A stretch of 64,000 nucleotides of DNA from Methylocapsa acidiphila B2 (GTDB lineage: Bacteria; Pseudomonadota; Alphaproteobacteria; Rhizobiales; Beijerinckiaceae), in the NCBI RefSeq assembly GCF_000427445.1, contig NZ_KE386496.1:1537485-1601484 (forward strand), in the 5' to 3' direction. How positions within the stretch are numbered: position 1 is the stretch's first letter; each line of letters opens with the position of its first letter. Shown in pieces: positions 55,459-64,000 of this stretch. The notes beneath the pieces are model-generated. The model saw nothing but the letters and a program-made list of their open reading frames with translations, did not search any database and was not told where the DNA came from. The translations under genes were made by a program, and so were the position numbers.

Positions 55459-56007
55459 GACGGCGTCCTTCGAGAAGCCTTGAAAGACCCGCCTAGCATA
55501 TGCACGCTATGATCGACAAGGAATAGATCGCAAGCGTGAAGTGGATTAGCGAGCGCGGCGAAGCCCGTACGCGACAGGTTCATCTGATCTATGCCCGCCG
55601 CCCGTTAGCGATTTGAGCAGAAAAATCGGTAGGCGCGGGCCATCTCGAATGTTCGCGACCCGCTTTAGCGCCGTCGTCCCGCCCGAACCGGTCACTGCAC
55701 TGCGGGAGCTTAAGCCAAGCAAATCATCGCGGCTCAAGGTGTTTGCAAAAGCTTATGAGACCGCGCGTCAAAGGGCGCGCAAATTTAGCTACACGCAACC
55801 TGTTGTAGGCTTCGTATTGCGTTAGCATAACGGCGCTGCCCACATTGCGATCGCGCCGTAAAGCCGGCTGAGAATCGGCGCTGATTGCTCTATCGAAGCG
55901 GAAACAACCAACTCATTTTCGTTCATTTGGGTTGCCCATTGCATCTGAATTTCTTAAGTATTGTAGCAGCCGACAATTGCTCGGCGCTAAGCTAAAGGGA
56001 GGGGATA
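55459..56007. other. Non-coding region upstream of the transporter operon
   Basis: About 550 bases. No supportable gene on either strand. A dyad resembling the nifK-region operators is not found upstream of modB by eye (only GCATATGC near 55498). The region also holds the promoter of the small secreted protein. Confidence 0.4.
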
Positions 56008-56238
56008 ATGGGGAATTCGTTCAAGGTTATGGTCCTGGCCGGCATGACTTCCGTTTTCATAGTCGGCGCGGCCTGGTCTGAGAGCGCGGATCGCGACGCA
56101 ACGGTCCAAGCGTGCTGGGCGGTGGCTCATAAAGAATATCCGACCGACAGCGGCAGCGATGTCAACACTAGCGCTCTGGCTAAAGGCGCTTATTTCCTTT
56201 ATGCCGAATGCATGGAGAAACACGGCCTTAAACCATAA
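56008..56238 (+). CDS. Small secreted hypothetical protein
   Basis: 76 aa, with AGGGAGGGG four bases before the ATG, a very strong ribosome-binding site. A signal peptide (VMVLAGMTSVFIVGAAWSES) would be cleaved after residue ~24, leaving a ~50-residue mature protein with two Cys (QACWAVAHKEYP and YAECMEKHG) that can form one disulphide. No family recognised. A terminator-like hairpin follows. Confidence 0.7.
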   Translation: MGNSFKVMVLAGMTSVFIVGAAWSESADRDATVQACWAVAHKEYPTDSGSDVNTSALAKGAYFLYAECMEKHGLKP

Positions 56239-56295
56239 TCTTTGGCCTTGGCCTGTCTTTCGGCCATCGGAGGCGAGGCAGGCGTCTGCATCAAC

Positions 56296-56317
56296 GAGCC
56301 GAGGCTCTGCTCGGCTC
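56296..56317 (+). terminator. Terminator-like hairpin after the small secreted gene
   Basis: GAGCCGAG and CTCGGCTC form an 8-bp stem with a 6-base loop, 58 bases after the stop; followed by CAAAAAGG rather than a T-run. On the opposite strand the A-run would be upstream. Confidence 0.45.
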
Positions 56318-56893
56318 CAAAAAGGCGGAGCAGAGCAAACTGTTGGAGCGCACCAACGGCCCAGTTCGAGGCCGGGAATGGGCCAGCTTAAAGTTAACCT
56401 GGCCCAATATCCGTTGTTGTTGGCCTCGATCAATCTGAATTGTCATAATTACTTTTTTACTACATGTTGTCGATAGACTTCCGGGCAATCTCGGCTGCCC
56501 CACTGCAAGCGTCGCCTACCTCCCGAAAAGGACGCCGCCTTGTCCTGGTTTGCTCTATCATGCAGTTTCCATAACTGACCGAATCGAAGCGCTCGTGGGG
56601 CGAAACTCACTTCGGACCGTCTTCGGTAGGCAAGGCGCAATTCGCTTAGATCATCTCCGCAGTCCCCGAGGGACGCCTAATGCGCGGTTCGTCGATGGGA
56701 GATTCTTCGCCTACGAAATTCGAAGCAGCCGAGGCACGGCATTGAAAAGTTTGACAGGAGGCTCGATCTTAGAGACGGGTAGCTCCATCGCAAGCTCATG
56801 AACCAGCTTGAAGAAGCTTGCCCGCGGCAGATGGCGCCCTTGCCGTCCCGAGCGGAACGGTTCAAACGCCCTGATGACGCGAAAGCTTAGTTC
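56318..56893. other. Gap without a recognisable gene
   Basis: About 575 bases of lower GC than the flanks. Open frames on both strands lack start signals and family content. No RNA gene recognised. Confidence 0.4.
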
Positions 56894-57955
56894 ATGAAAG
56901 CGCTTCCAGAAATTCCCTTCATCGACATTCGCGAAGGCGGCGCTCTGCGGCACGCGGCGCAGAATCCGGCCAGGGCCCGCGCCCTGCGCGACGCCTGTTT
57001 CGCATTTTTCCCGCGCGCCGCCGCGCCGCTGCTGCCCGCGATGGATGGAGCGGCGCGGCGTTGGCTCACGCGATCGTGCTCCCCTTATGTATCGGAGATC
57101 GAGGAGATCGCCTCTTCGCTCGGCTTTCCCGGCGTATGGACGCTCAACGCCTCTTATCTTTGGGGATGCACGGCGCTGGCGCGCGAAGAAGATGGGGCCC
57201 CTTGGCTGGTCCGCACGCTTGACTGGCCATTTCGTGGGCTCGGACGCCATGCCGATCTGGTCCATGGCCGAGGCGCGGCCGGCGACTATTTCAGCGTCAC
57301 CTGGCCAGGCTACGCCGGCGCACTGACGGCAATGGCGCCGGGGCGCTTCGCCGCCTGCGTGAATCAAGCTCCGATGCGGCGCCGCTCGCGTCACACTTGG
57401 CTGCGCGCTTATGATCTTGCCGCCAACGCCCGCCATACCTGGGCGAATATTCGCTACATCCCGCCCGATCAGCTGTTGCGCCTCACATTTGAGACCTGCG
57501 AGACCTACGACGACGCTAAGCGCATGTTGGAGCAAACTCCGGTGGCGCGGCCAGTGATCTACACGCTCATAGGTTGTGAACCTGGGGAAAGATGCGTGAT
57601 CGAGCGGACCGACGTCGGCTACAAAACACGCGAAACCGACACGAGCGCGGCGAATGACTGGGAGCCGAACCGTCCGCAATGGGAGGCCCGCATCGGCGGC
57701 GCCAGCTTTCTCACGCGATCTTCGGCCGAAGCGACCGCTCGATGCCGCGCCCGCCGCGACGCGCTCGCCGGATGGCCCGGCCGACTGTCAAGTGCAGATT
57801 TCGATTGGGTGGCGCCGCCTGTCCTCAATCCCTGCACGCGTCTCGCCGTCGCGATGAGTCCGGCGCGCGGAACCCTTCGCGTCGTCGGCTATGAAAAGAC
57901 CGACGCTGAAATGCCGGAACGCGCGACGCAGGTTCGCGAAATCGCCATTGATTGA
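56894..57955 (+). CDS. Ntn-hydrolase-like amidase (acid ceramidase/NAAA or C45 type)
   Basis: 353 aa. The stretch LNASYLWGCTALAREEDGAP followed by WLVRTLDWPFRGLG matches the N-terminal-nucleophile hydrolases related to acid ceramidase, NAAA and penicillin acylase C45: a Gly-Cys-Thr site where Cys92 would become the N-terminal nucleophile after self-cleavage, and an R-x-L-D-W strand holding the conserved Arg and Asp. Further blocks are YFSVTWPGYAGALTAMAPGR and FAACVNQAPM. No signal peptide, so cytoplasmic. It probably hydrolyses an amide of a fatty or amino acid; the substrate is unknown. Confidence 0.7.
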   Translation: MKALPEIPFIDIREGGALRHAAQNPARARALRDACFAFFPRAAAPLLPAMDGAARRWLTRSCSPYVSEIEEIASSLGFPGVWTLNASYLWGCTALAREEDGAPWLVRTLDWPFRGLGRHADLVHGRGAAGDYFSVTWPGYAGALTAMAPGRFAACVNQAPMRRRSRHTWLRAYDLAANARHTWANIRYIPPDQLLRLTFETCETYDDAKRMLEQTPVARPVIYTLIGCEPGERCVIERTDVGYKTRETDTSAANDWEPNRPQWEARIGGASFLTRSSAEATARCRARRDALAGWPGRLSSADFDWVAPPVLNPCTRLAVAMSPARGTLRVVGYEKTDAEMPERATQVREIAID

Positions 57956-58091
57956 CCGAATTGCACAGAGTTCAGGCTCGCCCCAAAGCTTGCGATGAGA
58001 TCATGCGCCTCGGCGATGTCGTTGGGCTGACCCTGCACGAACCGCGGGCGGACAGGCGTGCTGAGCGCGTCGGTCGCGGCCTGGAAAAATT

Positions 58092-58167
58092 TGGTGGGCC
58101 GGGAGGGACTCGAACCCCCAACCAGACCGTTATGAGCGGCCGGCTCTAACCATTGAGCTACCGGCCC
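58092..58167 (-). tRNA. tRNA-Ile2 (CAT, lysidine-type) or tRNA-Met
   Basis: The cloverleaf on the minus strand starts GGGCCGGTAGCTCAATGG and ends TCCCGGCCCACCA with CCA encoded. The anticodon loop is CTCATAA (anticodon CAT) on a GGCCG/CGGTC stem, and the T arm is GGGGGTTCGAGTCCCTC. The short D-loop AATGGTTA is like that of isoleucine-2 tRNA, whose C34 becomes lysidine, and differs from the elongator Met tRNA at 22903. The Ile2/Met choice rests on this likeness. Confidence 0.9.
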
Positions 58168-58208
58168 CGGCGCCGCGTCGAGGCGGCAAAACAGCCGAGG
58201 AAGCGCGC

Positions 58209-58236
58209 ATTACACCGGTTTCAGGCCGCGACGCAA
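58209..58236 (-). promoter_or_regulatory. Candidate promoter of the tRNA-Ile2 gene
   Basis: On the minus strand TTGCGT (58236-58231) and TGTAAT (58214-58209) are 16 bp apart, about 42 bases before the tRNA. A fair sigma-70 match. Confidence 0.45.
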
Positions 58237-58307
58237 TGGTCGGCGCCACGCATTTCACATCCGCGTCAAGCGTGCCCCGTCCGGTCGCCCAGCACTTCAG
58301 TCCGCCG

Positions 58308-58904
58308 TCAGCGCGGCGCGCGCTTGGCTAGTATGCGCTGGAGCGTGCGGCGGTGCATGTTGAGGCGGCGCGCCGTCTCCGAGACGTTGCGGCCGCAAAG
58401 CTCGTAAATCCTCTGGATATGCTCCCAGCGCACGCGGTCGGCCGACATCGGATTTTCCGGCAGCTCCGCCTTGTCATGGTTCGTCGCCATGAGCGCGTGA
58501 AAAATCTCATCGGCGTCTGCGGGCTTCGCCAAATAGTCGAAAGCGCCGAGCTTAACCGCAGTCACGGCGGTGACGATATTGCCATAGCCGGTCAAGATGA
58601 CGCCGCGGGCGTCCGGACGTTTCGCCTTCAATTCGCTGATCACGTCGAGCCCGTTGCCGTCGGCGAGGCGCATGTCGATCACGGCGTAAGCGGGCGGGCT
58701 CTGCGCGATCTCCGCAAGCCCTTCCGCCACGGATTGCGCCGTCGTCACGATAAATCCATGCGTCTCCATGCTCCGCGCAAGGCGCGTCAAGAAAGATTTG
58801 TCGTCGTCGACGATCAAGAGCGAACGATCCGGCCCGATGGCGGACAGGTCGCTCTCAATCGTCTCCTGCGCGGCCTTCGGTGAATCGAAACTGTCGTCCG
58901 CCAT
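58308..58904 (-). CDS. regA: Redox response regulator RegA/PrrA/ActR
   Basis: 198 aa from the ATG at 58904 (MADDSFDSPKAAQE). Receiver domain: LLIVDDDKSFLTRLARSMET, phospho-acceptor Asp77 in YAVIDMRLADGNGLDV, and VILTGYGNIVTAVTAVKLGA FDYLAKP. A Pro-containing linker leads to a Fis-type HTH, GRNVSETARRLNMHRRTLQR. This is the near-invariant RegA-family architecture, controlling photosynthesis, nitrogen fixation, CO2 fixation and respiration genes in response to redox state. It follows regB with a 124-base gap. Confidence 0.95.
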   Translation of the reverse strand: MADDSFDSPKAAQETIESDLSAIGPDRSLLIVDDDKSFLTRLARSMETHGFIVTTAQSVAEGLAEIAQSPPAYAVIDMRLADGNGLDVISELKAKRPDARGVILTGYGNIVTAVTAVKLGAFDYLAKPADADEIFHALMATNHDKAELPENPMSADRVRWEHIQRIYELCGRNVSETARRLNMHRRTLQRILAKRAPR

Positions 58905-59028
58905 CGCCAAAATCTCATTTGGTGCGTTTACGCGCGTCGTTGGCCGATTCGCAGCCGAAGACGTGATCTTTGCGAGCAATCTAGCGCCATTGAACGCGCT
59001 TGTCGCGCGTTTCCGTCCCGGCTCGGAC

Positions 59029-60375
59029 TCAGCTCGCCGCGATGGCCGCTTCCCTGAAGTGGCCGCCGACGCCCCGTTCGAACGCCTCTCTCGGCCATGA
59101 GATGGTGACCAGTGCCCCGCTTTTCGGGGGGCCGAAATTGGCGGTGGACACTTTCGCTCCCGAACGTTCGAGCAAGGTCTTGGCGATGAACAATCCAAGG
59201 CCCAAGCCAGACCCTTCCTCGGATTTGGCGCGCCGGTCGAAACGCGTCGTCACATAAGGCTCGCCGACTCGGCCGACGATGTCCGGCGAAAATCCCGGAC
59301 CATCGTCCTCCACGACCACGCTGACGACGGCGCCGTTCCATTGCGCCGAGATGCGCACTTCCGTGGCGGCGAAATCGATGGCGTTCTCGACCAGATTGCC
59401 GAGCCCGTAGAGAATGCCAGGATTGCGTCGGCAGATCGGCTCCTTGCCCTCGCCGTCCTTGGCGATGGTGATGAGGACTCCGAAATCCCGCTGTGGGCCG
59501 ACGACTTCTTCCAGCAATAGGCTCAACGTCATTTCGTCAAGAATGGTGCCGCGGTCGTCGCCGAGAGAGGTCAGCTTGCCGAGAATGGTTCGGCAGCGGG
59601 CGACTTCCTGCGCGAGCAGCGCCAGATCCTCCTCGAAAGCGCCCCGCGAAGGAAGCTGCTTTTCGAGATCCCTGACGATCAGCGTTATAGTGGCGAGCGG
59701 CGTGCCGAGCTCATGCGCCGCCGCCGCCGCGAGCCCGTCGAGCTGGGTCAAATGCTGCTCGCGGGCGATCACCAGCTCCGTCGCGGCCAGAGCGTCGGCG
59801 AGCTTGCGCGCCTCCACCGCGACGCGGGAAGCGTAAACGGCGATAAAGGCGGCGCTGACGACATTAGCCGTCCACATGCCGGCGCTATACACAAAAGGAA
59901 GCTGTAAAGTCTCGTCCGGTCGCCAGGGCAGCGGGTAATGCTGGAGGGTCAAGGCCGAAGCGGCGGCGATCATCAGCAAGGTCAAGACCAAGGTGATCCG
60001 ACCGGAGAGCGAGACCGCCGAGATCATGATCGGAGCCAGATAGAGCATCGAAAACGGATTCTCGATGCCGCCGGTCAGATAAAGCAGAGCCGTGAGCTGA
60101 AGAATGTCATAGGCGAGCATCGCCGCGGCCGGCAGGTTCTCGAGGCGATCGGTGCGGCGAAACCGCAACCGCAAGCCGATATTCAGCCAAGCCGACAGGG
60201 CGACGACGAGGAGGCAAGGACCGAGAGGAAGAGAAAAGCCCAGCCCGAAACGGGTCACGACCAAGGCGATCGCTTGGCCGAAAAGCGCGAACCAGCGCAA
60301 TTTGACGAGCGTGTCGACGCGCAGCCGCCGCGAGCGCCGCCCGAGGTCTATGTCGATGAAATCAGCCATGCTCAT
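59029..60375 (-). CDS. regB: Redox sensor histidine kinase RegB/PrrB/ActS
   Basis: 448 aa. Six N-terminal membrane helices (about residues 25-190) include the quinone-sensing signature GGIENPF (102-108). The dimerisation/phosphotransfer helix has His221 in AAAAHELGTPLATI, and the redox-active Cys261 in QEVARCRTIL is kept. The ATPase domain shows NLVENAIDFA (N box), VVEDDGPGFSPD (G1) and EGSGLGLGLFIAKTLL (G2). Aerobic respiratory quinone state or disulphide formation lowers kinase activity in this family. No senC gene lies nearby in the window. Confidence 0.95.
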   Translation of the reverse strand: MSMADFIDIDLGRRSRRLRVDTLVKLRWFALFGQAIALVVTRFGLGFSLPLGPCLLVVALSAWLNIGLRLRFRRTDRLENLPAAAMLAYDILQLTALLYLTGGIENPFSMLYLAPIMISAVSLSGRITLVLTLLMIAAASALTLQHYPLPWRPDETLQLPFVYSAGMWTANVVSAAFIAVYASRVAVEARKLADALAATELVIAREQHLTQLDGLAAAAAHELGTPLATITLIVRDLEKQLPSRGAFEEDLALLAQEVARCRTILGKLTSLGDDRGTILDEMTLSLLLEEVVGPQRDFGVLITIAKDGEGKEPICRRNPGILYGLGNLVENAIDFAATEVRISAQWNGAVVSVVVEDDGPGFSPDIVGRVGEPYVTTRFDRRAKSEEGSGLGLGLFIAKTLLERSGAKVSTANFGPPKSGALVTISWPREAFERGVGGHFREAAIAAS

Positions 60376-60793
60376 GCAGGTAGCCCGCGGGCCGGAAGAC
60401 CGCCGCCAGTCGCCGCCGCCTGTGGCGATGGAGCCGATCGAGCCCTGAAAATTGATCGCTCCCCGAAATTGGTCATGTTCTGTTCAGCCGCGCCTGCATT
60501 TATGGGTAGGCCTAGCTGTCCGCAGATGGTTTTTCGCAAATGCGAAGGAGAGAGACGACTGCGACCATGTGTCCATGATATAGATCCTAATTCGACCATG
60601 GAAACTTTCTATCCATATGTTTCGAATCGGCGGCCGGATATTTTACGAGGGCGGAATACGAAAGTTCTATGAATACGGGAGCGCCGAGGTTATCTTTTTC
60701 GATACGGTCGCTTCAACTAGGCGCGTTAGATTCAAATACAAGTCCGCAGCATGGCCGTTCCAGCAAGCGGCCAGAGGCGCGAGGACAACAGGA
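60376..60793. other. Intergenic regB-phaZ region
   Basis: About 420 bases. Divergent promoters for regB and phaZ should be here. An in-frame extension of phaZ reaches back to 60617 but has no family content; nothing else recognised. Confidence 0.4.
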
Positions 60794-62095
60794 ATGCCTC
60801 CATTTTCATATGAATTGCACGAAATCGCGCATCTCGCCGTGGCTCCGGTCCGGATCGCGACGCATGTCGCGCATAGTTGGTGGAAAAGCCCAGTCAATCC
60901 TTTGTCCTATACGCCCTTCGCCCGCAATCTCGTGGCTTCCGCGGAAGTTTTCGAGCGGCTGACGCGGCGCTACCACAAGCCTGGCTTCGGCCTTAGTTCG
61001 ACCATCGTCGCGGGAAAAACGGTTCCGATCGTCGAGAGGATCGTCTGGGAGCGGCCATTCTGCCAGCTTCGCCACTTTCAACGGCAGTTCGACGGCCCGA
61101 TCGGCGAGGCCCAGCAAAAGCTGCTGATCGTCGCGCCTATGTCCGGCCATCACGCCACCTTGCTGCGCGGCACCGTCGAGGCTTTTCTTCCCTATTATGA
61201 CGTCTATATCACCGATTGGATCGACGCCCGGACGATTCCGGTCGCGCAAGACGGCTTCGACCTCGACGACTATATCGATTATCTGATCGCCATTTGCGCT
61301 TATCTCAGCAAGGCGCATGACGGCGTCAGCCTGCATACGCTCGGCGTCTGCCAGCCTTCGGTCCCACTTATAGCCGCAATCGCGCTCATGGAAGCGGCCG
61401 AGAGCCCGCACGCGCCGGCGTCGATGACTTTGATGGGCGGACCTATCGACACGCGGCGCAGCCCGACCAAGGTCAATCTTTTAGCGCAGGAGCGCGGCAG
61501 CGCCTGGTTCCGCCGCCATTGCATCTGCCGGGTGCCTTATGGCTATCGCGGCGTCGGGCGGGAGGTCTATCCGGGCTTTCTGCAACTCGCCGGCTTCATG
61601 GCGATGAACGTCGACCGCCATGTGAATGCTCATGTCGACCTGTTCAACCATCTCGTCGAAGGCGACGGCGATTCGGCTGAAAAGCACCGCGATTTCTATG
61701 ACGAATATCTTTCGGTCATGGATCTCACGGCGGAATTCTACTTGCAGACCGTCGACACGGTCTTCGTCCGCCATGCACTTCCCGACGGCCACATGAGGCA
61801 CCGGGGTGAAAGAGTCGACCTTGCGGCCATCCACCGCGTCGGCCTTTTGACCGTCGAAGGCGAGAACGACGACATTTCGGGCATCGGCCAAACCGCCGCC
61901 GCGCATGAGCTTTGCCGCAACATTCCGCAATCCATGAAGGCCGATCATCTCCAAAATAAGGTCGGTCATTACGGCGTGTTCAACGGCTCGCGGTTCCGCA
62001 ATGAGATCGCCCCAAGGATCCGCGAATTCCACCAGTCGATCGCGCCGCCGGCCCGGGCGTTTGGGCCGACCTTGACCCTCGTTCAGTCGAATTAG
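60794..62095 (+). CDS. phaZ: Intracellular polyhydroxyalkanoate depolymerase
   Basis: 433 aa from the ATG at 60794 (GAGGACAACAGGA upstream). It mobilises stored poly-3-hydroxybutyrate granules. Family features: LLIVAPMSGHHATLLRGTVE, VYITDWIDARTIPVAQDGFD, the nucleophile elbow LGVCQPSVPL with Cys186 in place of Ser, as known for intracellular PhaZ, and VGHYGVFNGSRFRNEIAPRI with the catalytic His. Alpha/beta hydrolase fold, no signal peptide. It implies a PHB-storing organism. Confidence 0.93.
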   Translation: MPPFSYELHEIAHLAVAPVRIATHVAHSWWKSPVNPLSYTPFARNLVASAEVFERLTRRYHKPGFGLSSTIVAGKTVPIVERIVWERPFCQLRHFQRQFDGPIGEAQQKLLIVAPMSGHHATLLRGTVEAFLPYYDVYITDWIDARTIPVAQDGFDLDDYIDYLIAICAYLSKAHDGVSLHTLGVCQPSVPLIAAIALMEAAESPHAPASMTLMGGPIDTRRSPTKVNLLAQERGSAWFRRHCICRVPYGYRGVGREVYPGFLQLAGFMAMNVDRHVNAHVDLFNHLVEGDGDSAEKHRDFYDEYLSVMDLTAEFYLQTVDTVFVRHALPDGHMRHRGERVDLAAIHRVGLLTVEGENDDISGIGQTAAAHELCRNIPQSMKADHLQNKVGHYGVFNGSRFRNEIAPRIREFHQSIAPPARAFGPTLTLVQSN

Positions 62096-62199
62096 GATTG
62101 TTCCGATCAAAAACCGTGGGATCGGGAGCGCATTTGCCATCCAATCGGGACCGGGTCCCGGCCGCCAGCAACCTGAAGCCCGTTCCTGGTGAAAACTTG

Positions 62200-62220
62200 A
62201 TCGAGCCGCCTCGGCTCGAT
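62200..62220 (+). terminator. Hairpin after phaZ
   Basis: ATCGAGCCG and CGGCTCGAT form a 9-bp stem with a 3-base loop, about 105 bases after the phaZ stop and 35 before the next start. No T-run. Confidence 0.45.
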
Positions 62221-62254
62221 GGCGACCCGGGGCGCATGTTGGTAAGCTGCGGTT

Positions 62255-63049
62255 ATGTTGCGACTCTTGCGACGTGACCCCTCAATCGGCGAAATCGCCT
62301 ATTTCGATATTTCGCATGCTGGCGAGACCTATCGGATCAAGCTCAAGCGCGTAGCCGCCGCCCGCCGCTTCACCTTGCGCGTCCGCGCCGGAACGCATGA
62401 AGTCGTTCTGACGATGCCAACGCGCGGCAGCCTCGCGGAGGCCAAGTCCTTCGCTGGGCGCAATGCGGCCTGGATCGGCGCGCGCCTCCGCCGGCTCCCC
62501 GCGAAAATCGGCCTTCTGCCCGGGGACTGCGTTCCGCTGCGTGGGGTTCTGCATCAGATCGCCCATCGCGCCGTGGGGCGGGGAACGATCTGGATCGAAC
62601 CCGCGCCGCGGGGCGCCGAGGATGCGGGCCAAGGCGGCGCGTTGCCCCTCATTTGCGTGAACGCGGAGGCCTCCTTCATTCCTCGGCGCGTCCAGGACTA
62701 TCTGATTCGCGAGGCCCGGCGCGATCTCGAGGGCGCCGTGGCCCGCCATTCCAAAGCCATCGGCGTCGCGCCGAGAAAAATGACCTTGCGCGATACGGCC
62801 AGCCGATGGGGCTCCTGCTCGTCGACAGGCGCGCTCAGCTTTTCCTGGCGCCTGATCATGGCGCCGCAATTTGTCCTAGACTATCTCGCCGCGCATGAAG
62901 TCGCGCATCTAAAGTATATGAATCATTCGGCCGCCTTCTGGGCGGCCGTTGAGAGCTTATCATCGGAGGTCGAGGCGGCGGAGGCTTGGCTGAAAGCCAA
63001 TGGCGCAAGCCTGCTGCGCTTTGGACCAGGCAAGGCCTCCGCGGGTTAG
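62255..63049 (+). CDS. YgjP-like (M48/SprT-type) metallopeptidase domain protein
   Basis: 264 aa. The YgjP-like domain has RFTLRVRAGTHEVVLTMPTR, LRDTASRWGSCSSTGALSFS, WRLIMAPQFVLDYLAAHEVA and HLKYMNHSAAFWAAVE. The zinc-binding HEVAH is at residues 214-218 and a third ligand is probably His in NHSAAFW. These proteins are often linked to restriction-modification or DNA-repair functions, or stand alone; no such gene is adjacent. Cytoplasmic. Confidence 0.88.
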   Translation: MLRLLRRDPSIGEIAYFDISHAGETYRIKLKRVAAARRFTLRVRAGTHEVVLTMPTRGSLAEAKSFAGRNAAWIGARLRRLPAKIGLLPGDCVPLRGVLHQIAHRAVGRGTIWIEPAPRGAEDAGQGGALPLICVNAEASFIPRRVQDYLIREARRDLEGAVARHSKAIGVAPRKMTLRDTASRWGSCSSTGALSFSWRLIMAPQFVLDYLAAHEVAHLKYMNHSAAFWAAVESLSSEVEAAEAWLKANGASLLRFGPGKASAG

Positions 63050-63089
63050 GTCAGCGACCGTCCGAGGCCGTCAGCCTGATCCAAGAAAT

Positions 63090-63581
63090 TCAGGTGGCTT
63101 CCGCCTGCGCCCCGCCCTGAGCAGCTGCGACCTCTTCGAGGCGCCGGCGATACAGCGCTGCGAAATCGATCGGATCGACATAGAGCGGCGGGAAACCGCC
63201 GCCGCGCACGGCGTCGGCGATGATTTGGCGCGCAAAGGGAAACAGCAAGCGCGGACATTCGATCATGACGACCGGATGCATGTCATTGGGGGAAATATTG
63301 AGCAAACGGAACAGGCCGGCGTAATCCAGCTCGAACTTGAACAAGACTTCGGCGTCGACCGTCGCGGAGCCCTCGAGCAGAATATTCACCTCGAAATCCG
63401 TGTCAGCGACCTGACGCGCGTTGACATTGACCTGAATGGCGATGTTCGGCGGATTCTGCTGCGGGCCCAAAGAGCGCGGCGCATTCGGATTCTCAAACGA
63501 GAAATCCTTCGTATATTGGACCATTGCATTGATCGCCGGCGCCGAATCCGGCGCAGCGCCGCTTCCATTTCCATTTGCCAT
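63090..63581 (-). CDS. secB: Protein-export chaperone SecB
   Basis: 163 aa from the ATG at 63581 (GGGAG seven bases upstream). Homotetrameric chaperone that keeps precursors unfolded and hands them to SecA. Family blocks: [80 protein letters not shown] and [20 protein letters not shown]. An in-frame ATG at 63677 would add 32 residues of unlike composition. Confidence 0.97.
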   Translation of the reverse strand: MANGNGSGAAPDSAPAINAMVQYTKDFSFENPNAPRSLGPQQNPPNIAIQVNVNARQVADTDFEVNILLEGSATVDAEVLFKFELDYAGLFRLLNISPNDMHPVVMIECPRLLFPFARQIIADAVRGGGFPPLYVDPIDFAALYRRRLEEVAAAQGGAQAEAT

Positions 63582-63711
63582 TATAAATCTCCCGTGGCTG
63601 CGGTTAGCACGGATGGGCGCAGCCGACAAGCCGACGCTGACGCGCCCATCGGCAGCCAATCCCAGAGATTTTCGCACTCTTTATTTTTGATCTGAGCGCC
63701 GCCTTATCCGC

Positions 63712-64000
63712 TTATCGCCCGCGGGCGCCGCCGAAGCCTCCGCCGCGCTGGCCGCCGCCCGCGCCGCCCATGCGCCCACCGCCTTCTTCTGCGCCCCCCA
63801 TGCGCCCGGCGCCTTCCTCGCCGCCGCCAGCGAAGCCCCCTGCCCGGCCGGCTCCGCCCTCGACGCCAGCTGCGCCGCCGGCATAGGACGCTTCGCCCGC
63901 GCGCGCCCCGGCGCCGTCCGCGCCTACGCCCCAGCCGCCGCCCAATCGGCCGCCACCGCCGCCGACGCCGTCGGAGCCAATATTCCAGCTGCCGCCCGAT
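63712..64000 (-). CDS. C-terminal part of a glycine-rich protein, 5' end outside window
   Basis: 96 codons visible on the minus strand, ending at the TAA at 63712. More than half are Gly, with Ala, Arg and a few Glu/Met, in short repeats such as GRMGGAEEGGGRMGGAGGGQ. Such tails occur on exported DUF3300-type or nucleoid/RNA-binding proteins; the informative N-terminal part is not in the window, so the family cannot be named. Confidence 0.6.
   Translation of the reverse strand, partial: SGGSWNIGSDGVGGGGGRLGGGWGVGADGAGARAGEASYAGGAAGVEGGAGRAGGFAGGGEEGAGRMGGAEEGGGRMGGAGGGQRGGGFGGARGR

Overview
The window is GC-rich chromosomal DNA from an alphaproteobacterium. The gene set (N-type ATP synthase, RegB/RegA redox pair, PHA depolymerase, SecB, a nitrogenase beta-subunit gene, a molybdate-type ABC transporter, MauG-like and c-type cytochromes) points to a diazotrophic, probably methylotrophic Hyphomicrobiales such as Methylocystaceae or Beijerinckiaceae. 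This is an inference from gene content; no rRNA or marker gene for placement is present.

Layout. (1) 1-5146, minus strand: an N-ATPase operon atpD-C-Q-R-B-E-F-A with stop/start overlaps throughout, running off the left edge, with an FNR/FixK-type site at class II spacing upstream. (2) 5483-8235: wreckage of a plasmid or ICE backbone, namely a frameshifted 5'-truncated ISL3-family transposase abutting a broken Toprim/primase-like gene, then a DUF2493-type gene with two frameshifts and a stop. (3) 8649-21798: a 13-kb srf-type island: PstS-like/OmpA fusion, several membrane-anchored proteins (one a trypsin-like protease, one with a DUF2135-like C-terminus), SrfB (actin/Hsp70-fold ATPase) and SrfC (dynamin-like GTPase). 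It ends near a truncated IS21 istA and an elongator tRNA-Met. (4) 23-34 kb: DUF3574 and SGNH (DUF459) proteins, carB, greA, and a two-gene family 2A encapsulin operon (shell plus SufS-like cysteine desulfurase cargo with a long disordered N-terminus). (5) 34.5-42.2 kb: aldehyde dehydrogenase/DUF779, a phosphate acyltransferase, a periplasmic trio (MauG-like dihaem protein, Tat-exported phosphoesterase, monohaem cytochrome c) and a PAP2 phosphatase. (6) 44-55.5 kb: a metal/nitrogenase-associated accessory region: HTH-PBP regulator, Met-rich outer-membrane protein, orphan nifK, two LuxA/LuxB-like flavin monooxygenase paralogues, a small orphan protein, a YkgJ-type cysteine-cluster protein, and a ModBC-like ABC transporter with a cobalamin/siderophore-type binding protein. 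(7) 56-64 kb: a small secreted protein, an Ntn-hydrolase-like protein, tRNA-Ile2(CAT), regB-regA, phaZ, a YgjP-like metallopeptidase, secB and the end of a Gly-rich protein.

The most unusual signal is in region 6. Four 25-bp dyads of the form YRTTATRTA-N7-TAYATAAYR (allowing a few mismatches), all with exactly 7-bp spacers, sit upstream of the outer-membrane protein, nifK, the second luciferase-like gene and the small protein gene; a fifth, half-preserved site precedes the first luciferase-like gene. They resemble ModE 'Mo-boxes'. With the HTH-PBP regulator and Mod-type transporter nearby, this suggests a metal-responsive regulon joining a solitary NifK (with the substitutions expected for a Tyr-ligated P-cluster) to a LuxAB-like oxygen-using enzyme. 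I know of no described system with this composition, but I could not search databases.
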